Shown: piece by piece, positions 36,101-48,100 of the stretch | Layout of the letters: each line of letters opens with the position of its first letter | Numbering within the stretch: the first letter of the stretch is position 1 | NCBI GenBank assembly: GCA_944472135.2 | Contig: OX235265.1 | Span: 95,698,984-95,762,983 of the forward strand | DNA length: 64,000 nucleotides | Source: Trichobilharzia regenti | Taxonomy: Eukaryota > Platyhelminthes > Trematoda > Strigeidida > Schistosomatidae | Direction: 5' to 3' | The notes under the pieces: generated by a model | Database searches by the model: none | Seen by the model: only the letters and a program-made list of their open reading frames with translations | Told to the model about the DNA's origin: nothing | Made by a program: the position numbers and the translations under genes

Positions 36101-39100
36101 AAGAGGGAAAACGCACACTTTACCATATTTGTAGGCGAAGTTAAACTTTCGACACCACTAACTACCAATCAGCGAATTATCCAATGAGATTCACGAACGA
36201 TGTCGAATTATCCAATGAGGTTCACGAACGCAAATCAATGTTGTATAGGGCTTGATTCATTTCTAATGCGTGACCTTACAAAGCTATTGTTGCAATTCGA
36301 GGAGGTTAGCGTTTTCCAGTATTTCCTGGATTTGAGTTGCGCCGGAAAGAGCGAATTTGTTTGTGTGGTGGTATCATGACTTTAAAAAGCTATACCAAAT
36401 CAACTGATGGGTTTGTTCATCGTTGTGCTATATGTTTGAAGCCTACTAACGCTAGAAAGAGTAAGCTGATAATTTTAATATTCCGAAGGAACTTTTTTCG
36501 CTAGGTCGCTTCTCTCCCTAAGGATAGCAGATAGAAAAGCAACTACTCTTATACCTATTATTACAAGACTTGTTAAGCGGGGGTCAATTATACACACCGA
36601 CGAGTGGAAAGGCTACAATTCACTGTCATCTCTGGGTTATATTCATCACAGAGTCAACCATTCAAGTGAATTTGTGGATCCCGTTACGAGGACACATACA
36701 AATTCTATTGAAGGATTTTGGGGCAGGTTGAAAAATAGGATAAGGGCTATAAATGGATCTCATTTATGGTCATTTGGATGAATATATTTACAGGATATGG
36801 TGTAACTTCTCCATTGACAGTCCCATGCTAAACTGGGAGATGTTTCTCTCACATGTTCGAGAAAGATATCCCATGTAACTTTTTTATTCTCTATTTTATG
36901 CTTTTTTCTACAAATATACATTTCCATTCATCATATATGCCTCTTTAATGTGACTGGTCCGTTCAAGATCGTTTGCTGATTGGTTGTTAGTGGTGTCGAA
37001 AGTTTAACTTTGCCTATTTGTATTTAGGAAAAAACAACCTACTCTAACAAATATTTAGACTTTGGATCCTCATATCCCATCGGCGCAAAAGTATCAGTTG
37101 TTTTAAGTCTTCTAAGACGAGCACACTCTTTGATATTGATGGATGAGAAAGAAAAAGAAGAAGAAGAAATATCAAACATTACTCAGACTCTCAAACAAAA
37201 CAATTAACCAAAAAACTTCATTAAGAAAATCAACACTGACATTATGTATGGTCGGAAACGTATTGCCAAAAACATGGACCTCAACAGTCGTCATTCCATA
37301 GAGAGCGGAGACGTCAGACGATATCAGAAGAGTATTCCAGTGAACTGTCAATTAATAATAGACACACATTGACATAGACAATATTGACCAATCGATAAGA
37401 GGGAAATCTTACACACGAAAGGTCAAACTTCAGGTCAAGGAAACAATCAGTACCAATGCTAACGCAAGTAGCTACCCAGAGGGTGTGAAAACACATAAAA
37501 ACAACGGATCACGTTCAAGGTCAGGTCACGAGGAGAGATGAGTTGAAAGCTCGTGAAGAAATCTGGAGGCTCACTTCAAATTTAAGTATGCGCTGAAGCT
37601 GTAGTCCAGTAGGGTGATGTAAACCTCGCAAATAAACCATCGAGCTCAGAGAAAACACAACTACATCAAAGTAATGCCACATAAACTCGAAAATCTCCAG
37701 GTGAAAACTAACAAGTTGGCAGAACAACCATCATTATAAAGACAGACGCAATGAACATATCCTACCCAAATCAAAATGCGTCAAATATCATCAATAGCAG
37801 AAATTTGAAGGAACTTACCTGCATAGGCAGTAATATTTCAAGTACAGGCGGAACACGTGAGGATGTCAGAACTAATAAAGAGAAGCAAGACACTACTCAT
37901 CACTCTAGACCCAGTATTGAAATTTGGTGCACTCAGTATAAGAAAAACAAGACCCGAAATTTTCATCACTCATGTCAAATCCCTGCTTCTACATGGCTCA
38001 CAGACTTGACAAGGGAGTTAGGAAAAGTATTTCGAACAGTCTGCTATAGACTTTAACCAATATCTCCCGTCGTTCCACCCTGAAAATCAGATGGCTAGCC
38101 ATAGCGGATATGCCACAGGGAATTCTGACAACGAAAGAACGCAAAAACTACTACCCAATAAATGATCAGAAAAAAGTGAAGATGGATCAGACATACACTG
38201 AGGAGACCGGTAAGTTACATCACACGCCAGTCAAACTTTCAAGTGAATTTCCAAATGGGAAACGATAAGTGGAGCGTTGGTCTGAGGGGGTGACATGAAG
38301 GAGATCATAGGAGATGGAAATGAAAGCTTACAGGAAATCGTGGAGCCAACTAAAACACACTTCAGGGAACAGAGTGAAATTAATTGGTGGATGGTGACTA
38401 GCAGTGGAATCCAGGATGCACGTTTCGTCCTGTCTGGGACTCTTCAACTGGATTTACCTGCATTCTGCAATGAGTGATGATGTTTCCACTGTGGTTTCCC
38501 ACGGTTTCAAACGCCAAAGAGTTATCCACTAGACTACTTGGGCTACGAGAGCCACCTCTAGTGGGAACATCATCACTCACTGCGGAATGCAGATACATCT
38601 AGTTGACGAGTCCAAAATAGGATGAAATGCGCATCCTGGATTCCACTGCTAGTCCCCATCGACCACTTAACCTTTAACTATAAGCATGTGCACAAGAAGC
38701 TGACATGTCAACCTGAGACCGAGCACTTCAATCCAATTAATGGAGAAGAAAATCTAAAATTTAATTCAATTCAGAGTAAAATGTCTGTATGCTGTTAAAG
38801 CCATACATTCCACTATGAATTCAAGGAAATAACAGCAATGTTTCACTAGATCTAAGTCTAGTTGTAGCTAAATGATGACGCCATTTTAAAATATTTCTCA
38901 GTGTCACACATGTTTTCAAAATTTTATCTTCTGTATTCTGAAATTCTTCACTAACCATTCGTCTACTCAGTACTTTTCTCCTTTCCTACAATTCCTCATC
39001 TCTACATTTATATGTGCCATTGAAAAAGCTTGACAACCTGAACTGCATCACTTTTATTCAAGCGCTATACATGTTGGATTTAAAACTAACTTATTTTAGA

Positions 39101-42100
39101 AAATCTAGACAAGATAATGAACCAGTTTGACAGTTGTTCCATCCCAATTTTTGAGAATACTGCCTGTGGGTACAGTTAGTTAGCTATTCAGAGAAAACAC
39201 CAAGCTGATATTATGAAAATTACTGACACTATTCCAATCAAGTATTATCCACACCCTGACAGCAATTCAATGCTTTTTGATATTGATTTTAGAGAGCTTC
39301 ACTTTGAAAGCATTTAAACTTCCATGTATACATATTATTGATTGGTGTGAGTGGTTGGAAATCATTCAGAGTAATCACTAGTCGTTGGAAAGAAACTAGA
39401 TTAAAGTGGTCGAAACTTCAGATAGCTTTTTTTTAACTGTTTAGGCCTGAGATTATCAATAATGTAGTCAGATAGATTCAGTTCAAAGTGTTGAGACATT
39501 TAAAACTAAACCAATAGTAGCCATTTCTAAAATTTCACATATATCACATTTAGCCAATTAGCACTGTTAGGCACCATTTGGGTACTGTGATAGGATCAAA
39601 CTGAATATTAGATAAGTTTATCGAATATAACACATAGAGAGAGATACAGTATTGACACCCAGTTTGTTTACAGAATATAAAATGGGTTCATAAGCCATTT
39701 TCTGGCATTTGTTTCTTCATACGACACCTGTGCTAAATATAAGATGATTGAATTCGTTAATTCATAAAAAAATCCCCACTAGAACATTAGTAGAGAGAAG
39801 ACCAGCAGTTCAGCAAAAAGTCTCATTTCGGCGAACCCATCTTCACAGTTGTACAATCCCAAATATATATGGTTATTTTGTATGTGTGTCAAACGAAAAT
39901 AAAATTGGTTAGGGTTGTTGTAACTAAGGTGGTGAACATTAGTAAGTTCTTGGTAGAGTCAGGTAATACAAGAGGGCGTTCAGAGGAATTGGATGTTGAG
40001 GATATAAGAGGGTAGTAACAAAAGTGATGAGTTGTCAAAAACAACTGTTAAAGAAGAGTTACGTAAGAACATGAAGAGTTTGATGAAACAGTTGTACCCA
40101 GAGTGCACATGGTAATACGGAGTTGCGTAAGAGTTTTAAAGTAATACAAGAGTATTGAATTGAATTTTTGATTTTCCCGTCGATTGATTGGACCGAAGTG
40201 TTCGGTCTCAGGTTGACATGTCGGCTTCTTGTGCAGGTACATCCAGATGACGAGTCCCAATTAGGACGAAATGCGCATCCTAGATTCCATTGCCAGCCAC
40301 CATCCACCAATTGTAATACAAGAGTAATTAGAAAAACAAGCAAACAAGCAAAAGTTAAGTTCGATCAACAGAGTTGTTACCATGGTAGTAGAAGTGGTTG
40401 GATAATTTTCCTTGTATGCATAGTTCTGATCCTTCTAATTGAATGACTGGGGCTTCTGCAATGCAAAGAAGACGGAAACTTACGTCTCTGTCATGCTGTT
40501 TCGTAATTCATTTTTACCAACCGATCTTGACAACTCATCACTTTTGTTACTACCCTCTTGTATCAACATCAAATTCCTCTGAACGCCTTCTTGTATCACC
40601 TGACTCCACCATTAAACTTACTAATTTTCATCCCCCTAGTTACAATAACCCTAACTGATTGTATTTTCGTTTGACAAATATAATGTACACACATATATAT
40701 ATATATAAAATAACCCACACACATTTGCGATTGTATAGCTATGAAAATGAATTCACCGAAATGAGATTCTTCGCTGAACTACTGGTCTTCTGTCGATTGA
40801 ATTTTTATCTTTAGCATTATGAGCATGAATTCTCCTGAAATTTATTCTGATTTTACATGAGTAGAAATAAAGGAGAAAAATTTAAATAAAGAGGATGTTC
40901 AGTACCCGACAGGGCAATGAGACAATTGCTGGAAAGCGTTGAAATACCCCTACCGAAGAATACCAGTGACAGTCAGTTTCGTCAAAAGCACACCACTAAC
41001 TCTGTTTTGTAGTTTCCAAATTCCTCCTTAATTATAACATGGCCATTTTCAGAAAGTCCAGGAAAGAATCATTCGGAACAATTAAAGAAAAACTGGTAAA
41101 ATAAATAAATTAATAAATTGTAAGAGAAATTCTCAGCTTCCTTATGTAGTAAGCCAAATGAAAGATTTTTTGTAAATCAACAAAATATGAGACAGTCAAC
41201 AAAGATTAGTAGAGAAACTGAAACTGATATAGGTAACATTCGATTTATTTCTTACAAAAATCATGTGATTGAGTCAGTTCATGCAAATCTAGTTTAATGC
41301 GTGAATCTGAAATCGAATGGGGTCCAGCTTAAGACTATTTGAATAAGACAATTGGTTAGCCTCAGATAGGAAACTATTCACATAATAAAAAGGTCACTGC
41401 TTTAGATTATAGACTTTTGGTTCAGTTTCCACGTAGATTTCATCACGAACCAATACCAGTTAGAGAACATTGAAAACTAGGGAGTAATGGAAGAGCTATT
41501 TCGTCCTAGTGTAGGACTCTTCATAAGTGCACACCAATCATAAAGGATCTTCACATGATGAGACTATACTGGGTAACCACTCAGCCACATGGGTTAGAAT
41601 TCAATAACCCATGAATTCTGACTTCTGTCAACTCATGATATAGTGGTAACTCCAATCAATGCCTTATGTGAGCATTTGTTTCACTCTGACATTGTGCACT
41701 CCATTGGTGACAACGCCATAACCAGAAGGTCGATGGTTGCATCCTTGATGAGTTCAGCAGTATGCATTGCTGGAGAGTTCCAAACTAGAATGAAACAGCT
41801 GTCCAGTACTTCCAGGTTCGCAATGATCTATAGTTCACAAAAATCAGCATAAATTTGAGGACCCTGAAAGAAACAACCTCCTCTACCTACACGGGAAGCA
41901 TCATTTCAACTACAGGCAGACGGAACTGACGAGGATATCAAAGCAAGGATCATCGGGAAAGTAAGACAAGCTTTCATTACTCTCAAGTCTGTATGGAGGT
42001 CAGCAGCACTCAGCGTGAAAATGATAATAAGATACAGATTTTCAACTCCAATATGAAGTCAGTGCTACTCACTATACGGATGGATCAAAAACTTGCACTG

Positions 42101-45100
42101 CGCGTCATAAAGAGCACCTCAAACAAACTACTCATCAATCAACAGCTGTCATCGCTCAATACTCAAGATCAAATAGACAGAAAAGATCAGCAACAGGGAT
42201 CTCTGGGAGCGGACCAACCAGGAACCGATTGTGAAACAAATAGGCAGGAAGAAATGGAGATGGATTGGCCATACGCTGAGGAAACCATCAAGTAAGTGAC
42301 ATCGCTAGATAAGCCCTGGAGTGGAACTCGAAGGGGATGCTGCGAGTTAGTCGTCAGTGCAAGGGTGTCTTGGAGGAGGTCATGTGAAGAGGAGATGAAA
42401 GCATATGGGCAGACTTGGAGCCAGGTGAAAACTTTAACAGAGAACCGAACGCAATGGAGACTTGGGCGGCTGAAACCCTATGTTCCTCTAGGAATTAAAG
42501 GAAATAATAATGATAGTTGACTCTAGTTCATGATGAAATAGACAATGAGATGTAATACATAACTTCATGCCTTCACAACTTCCTCCCTTGTCTCTTTCTC
42601 CTCCCCCTCTTAACTTCTTTTTATTCCCTTCCTTCCCTGATTCTCATTCTCTTACATGACTCTTATTCATTTAAAATTTCTGCAGAATAAAAAATGATCA
42701 ACTAATTAATTCATATTCATCAATTTCCATACTACTGACTCACAAAAAGATGAAAGAGTCGATAACTAATTCAAGTATATACGTGTCCCTGGTACACTCT
42801 TTCCTGATATAAATCTTTGTGTATTTATATACGTATGTATATATCGTAAGACATTAAAACAATTAAGAAAAAATGAAATGAAAAAAAGTAATTTATTTCT
42901 GTTTTCATATTACATTCGACAAAAATTAGATGAAAAAAGTGGATTACTGAAAAAATATTCGGTAGCTCAAGTTTTCGTGCTGATGTTTTAGACTGTAGAC
43001 AGACGAAGTCACTAGGAGAAAGAATATTTTAAAAGCTGCTGAATCAAATACAACTATTATCCTCTTGGATTCCCGGAAAGCAATAGGGGTTAAAGGACAT
43101 ATCTGCATTTAGGTATGTTCTTTACAGCTGACTTCAAGATTGTCATTAAGTTTTCATTTCCTCCTTACAAGATCTGCTTCACATCATTCTCCGACCCTCA
43201 CTCAACTCGTCGCTTTCCATTTTAGTTCCGCTCGAAGGTCTTCTTGGTGTATGATGTCACTCAGCTGTCCTTTCAGTGTGTGTTCTATCCATTTCCTTCT
43301 GCACATGTGTTTGGTGGTACGTTCCTAGTCGGTTGCTGCAAAGGTTTCCGGCCGGTTGTTTGCTTCAAGCTGCTAGGAATGCTATCAGTAACGCGAGGAC
43401 CATATCTATGGATCATAGAGATTCACTAACTGGTGTTACAAATCCGGATTTCGTGCAACAGATTTCTACACACTGATTTTAGAGTAATACATAGTCTGTT
43501 GAACTTCTTCTATCCTGGCTACCTTTGACACCCCCATCCACGCCGCCAGTAGTTCAAACGATCTGTCTACATAAGTGGTAAAAAGTAATTCCTTTAGATT
43601 TGTCTCTGTAATGACAGCTGGGGTTTATCGTTGTTGATAAATTACCTTCATCATCTCTGTCATCTACATGTTTACTTGGAAAACTCTGATCACAGGCGGA
43701 TATCCAGTGTCATTAATCAATATACATCTAGAGAGAAAGATCGATACTCATTGAAGCCTAGATGTGCTGAGAAAACAACTAATTATCAGTCTGAAATTCA
43801 AGGGAAATACATTTAATGAGGTCATCCGAAGCCGTTTATCGAGTGCAGTTCGAAGAACGATTTTCTCTGCTTCTCTACGCCTCATCTTCTCTACATATGC
43901 TATTATTCTTCAAAAAATTGAAGACAAGATTCCGCTGTTGTTAACTTCAGTGTGTATATACCGATTCACCTGCTAACGTGGAGCTAAGTGCACAGTATTT
44001 ATCAGCAGTAAATTATCAAGACGTGCTCATAAATACTTACCATCATGGTTGTTAAAAGAAGAACGTGGAGCAGTCATTCGACCAATTCTGGAGCATATTG
44101 TTATTTCTGAACATGCAGCATCCGAAAAGTGTTCTTTCAAATTAATATGTAAAGTACGGCCAAGTCGTTGACTGAATGACTGGTTTCAACGTAGAACTTT
44201 GCACAGATGTGAAGCAGTTCGAGTCGTCACACTTCATGTAGTACACACAACAAGAGAAGAAAGTAAATACAAAATGCAAAATAGAGACAGTAAACAGAAT
44301 AGTAATATGGAAGAACCATATAGTTCTATTGAATATTAAAAGTCACAAGCAGTGGATGCATCTGCATCAGCTATTGAGAACAATTTTGAGCCACATCCCC
44401 AATTTTCTCCAGCCTTCATTGGTTTTTACCATCCCGAGGACCACAACCAGTCAGTTAGGAAGTCTACACCTCCCTACGTGACTGGCTGGCCTAAACTGAC
44501 TGTTGTGGATTTCATTGACAGATGAAGCCATGTTCTGGTTTGACCACCACTGTCTCTTTTTCCAACCTGATTCTGTGTCAGCTGACATTTCCCACCGTCT
44601 ATGAAGGACATGGCTAGGCGTACGCAACACATGTCCTAACCACTTCAATCGATGTAACTTCACAACATTGTCAACTGATTTCCCTTCCTTACCTAACACT
44701 CGACCGATGCATAACCTCAATAATGCTCAGCCTCTTACACCATTTCACACGGGAGACAGAGCGAAGGCACATACGAACAAAGACAGCTAGCTGGTCTTTT
44801 CAAGTCTTCTACTCGTAATGACCATTGTTCACTCACAGCCATAAATGAGGACAGAGCGGACTGCCGAGCAGTACACACTCTCTCTGGTCGACAGCCGGGT
44901 GGATATCGTGCCTGCACCAGAGACGGAGAAAAGCGGCATATGCAAAACAAGCCTTCTGTATTCATGCTTAGATTTTGTCAGTGAGCAATCCATTGGCGTT
45001 GGCTGATGCAACTTTGAGGTCGTTGGAAAAGGTGCAGCCTTGGCAATCCTTACGAAGAAACCTAAAATTGGTATTCAGAAATGTTTCATCCAGCCTCTTT

Positions 45101-48100
45101 TACTTCCATGGCCTTAGTACTATTTTCTTCTTTCTTTGTATTCCTGATTAACTAACTGTAAAAATAGTTATTACTGATACAGTTTGATTTGATTTGTCAA
45201 TAACTGACAATAACCTTTGAAAGAAGAGAACACGAAGTTCAGCAAAGATATCTTTTCGGCGATTTCATTCTCAAAAGCTGTAAAAAAGGCATTTATATAG
45301 ATTATTTTAACATGGATAGAATTATTATTTGTTTAATTTCACATAGTAACGAAGGTGATAATAATTTTCAACTTGATATGATAGTTTGAAGGTACGAATA
45401 TAGATTACAAGAGGCTTAGAGACAAGATTTCATAGGATTAGAAAATAGTTACAACGTATGCAAAAAATTAATATTTGATAACTGGAGAAATAATTTTAAA
45501 GGCGAATCGAAGGTGATAATTATTTTCGACTTGATATGAATTACAAGAGGTTTAGAAACGCAGGTGTGAACAAAATGAGCATGGAAACGAATTGAAACCA
45601 AAATTTTCAACTTGACATGTTAGTTAGGAAGTATGAATATAGATTACAAGAGGCATAGAAACAAAAACAAACAAACAAGAACTTAAAAAGAGCAAGGACC
45701 CTTCGACAGTGAAGGAACTCAACGGGTTTCTACGTTACTCTGTCAAACTTGCCGAAGTTAATGCAAAATTGGTATTTCTCGAGAGCTGTATTACTAATCG
45801 TGAATATCCAAAATGGTTCTGGAAAGCGCTGCGGAGACATCATATATATCCTAATTCAAAAACTCTTCAACGTCACACCAGAAACGTCATCGATTCTATA
45901 AGTTCACGTATTTTTGAATTGCAAAGAAACATATCACAGCGATCTACCGCTCTTTGTGAATTATCTTCAGATGAGAGACAATCGTTCGATGAATACCTTA
46001 CTCTGGTGCAGAACAGAAGAGCGGAATATGTTAAATCAGATCTAAACAAAAGCCTGAAGCCCGTGGAAGTCCAGAATAAATTCCCCAGCGATCCTAATAA
46101 ATTTGTTTTCAATCACTCTTCAGTTCCGTTATCAAAGGTACAACTAGAAGCTTTATCTCTTGGACTAAAATTCTGTGATGTTAATCTTAACAGCAACAGA
46201 CTTCATACGTATATTCAATTCGAGAACCTCATAAGCCAAACTCATGATATTACTCCAGTCTCTGACGCAGATTTTCTACACTTTAAGTCAACAATCTTCG
46301 ATTGCTGTAATCAATATCTTAGCCTAAAATCTCAAGCCCGACGTCTACTGACAAAAGAACATAGAAAACAACTCAAAGAATTAAGAGACAATAAAGATTT
46401 AATAATAACACGTCCTGACAAAGGATCAGGAGTGGTCCTAATGGACAGAGATGTATATATTAACAAACTGACAACACTTATATCAGATGACAAGAAATTT
46501 GCCAAGCCCGACAATGAGAAAAACAAGACAGAACTGATTGAAAGACAACTAACAGATGTTCTCAGAAGAATGAAGAACGATCGTCTGATATCTGAAGACC
46601 TGTTTGACCGCCTCAAACCGACAGGATCAACTATTCCCCGACTCTACGGCTTACCAAAGGTGCACAAACCTGGCTTGCCGCTTCGACCGATTCTAGACAT
46701 GTCAGGGTCACCATACCATCCAATCGCCAAATGGTTGTCCGAAATGTTGGAGCCGGTAAGACAACACCTATGCAAATACTCTCTTCGTGATACTTTTGAG
46801 TTCATCGAATGCATAAAAGATTTGAATGTAAATGATAAACGAATGCTATCACTAGATGTTGAATCTCTTTTTACCAACGTGCCACTAACAGAAACAATTT
46901 GCTTTCTGTGCAATTATATGGAGAAATCTAATATAAACGTCGGAGTACCAATATCATATCTGAAGGAATTGTTGCTGAGATGCACGCTGAATGTACAATT
47001 CACCTTCAACGGCGACATCTACAGACAGAAAGATGGAATTGCAATGGGATCTCCTCTTGGCCCGCTTTTAGCAGACTGCTTTATGGCCAGTTTGGAGAGT
47101 GGAGTTTTAAAATCAACAATAAACAAATTAATACTATACAAAAGGTACGTTGACGATACCTTTATAGTCTGCTACGAGAACTCGGACTTCAACTGCATCT
47201 TACAAGAATTCAATAATTCCCATCCTTCGATTAAATTCACAATGGAGTTAGAAAGCGATTCAAAGATTCCATTTCTGGACGTGGAATTGACAAGAAGAGA
47301 TGATGGAACCCTGAAGAGGTCCATCCACAGAAAACCGACATGGAATGGCCAACTAACGCATTTCTATAGTTGGATACCTCTGAGCCGAAAACGAGCCCTC
47401 ATCAGCGCACTAACCCATCGCGTTAGAAAAATCTGCAGCAACGATTGCATGGAAGAGGAGCTCCTATTCCTCAAAAATATCCTGGCTCAAAATGGCTACC
47501 CGACACGTTTTGTCGAAAAGAACATGAAACCTAAACCTAAAAGAGAAGAATGCGATTCAGCGCCAAAGAAAACGCTGTATCTAAATCTGAATTTCAAGGG
47601 AGATTTGGCAGCTGATATCCTGAAGAGGAGAATATCCAGCTCTCTAAAGAAGACCTTCCCTGCAGCAACACTAAGAGTGACATTCTCTAGCCGCCCAATA
47701 CTTCGAAACAACACGAAGGACAAACTTTCGCATATGACCAATTCAATGTGCATATACCAGTTCACTTGCTCGTGCGGAGCTAGGTACATAGGTCGTTGTA
47801 TGCGCGTCCTCTCAAAACGTGTTAGAGAACACTACCCAGCGTGGCTGCAAAGAGGAGGCACCGGTTCAATCAGAAGTGCCATTATTGAACATCTGGTCAA
47901 CACCTCCCACAAAATCTCAACCGATTCTTTCAAAGTGATTTACAAAGTCAACAGAAACCTACCAAAAGCAATATGTTTCCGACTTCTTTGTACTGCAGAA
48001 GCCCTCGCAATATGCATCGAGAAGCCGGAGCTGTGTGTTCAAAAGAAGTTAGTCCAACCTCTACAACTACCATGGACCTAGCTTGGTATGTTCCCTTTGT

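Larger units (their letters stand above)
35995..37690 (+). pseudogene. PLE family B remnant, split by Merlin
   Basis: 36002-36125 translates as [19 protein letters not shown], then [11 protein letters not shown]; after the Merlin insertion it resumes as [18 protein letters not shown] and [20 protein letters not shown]: the RT thumb of a PLE of a different clade from PLE1/2. Stops are present. 37330-37690 matches the PLE-B terminus, including GCGCTGAAGCTGTAGTCC and CCAGTAGGGTGATG. Confidence 0.75.

Noticed and set aside
46332..46913. - strand frames inside the PLE2 RT
   Set aside because: Shadow frames of a conserved coding region on the + strand.
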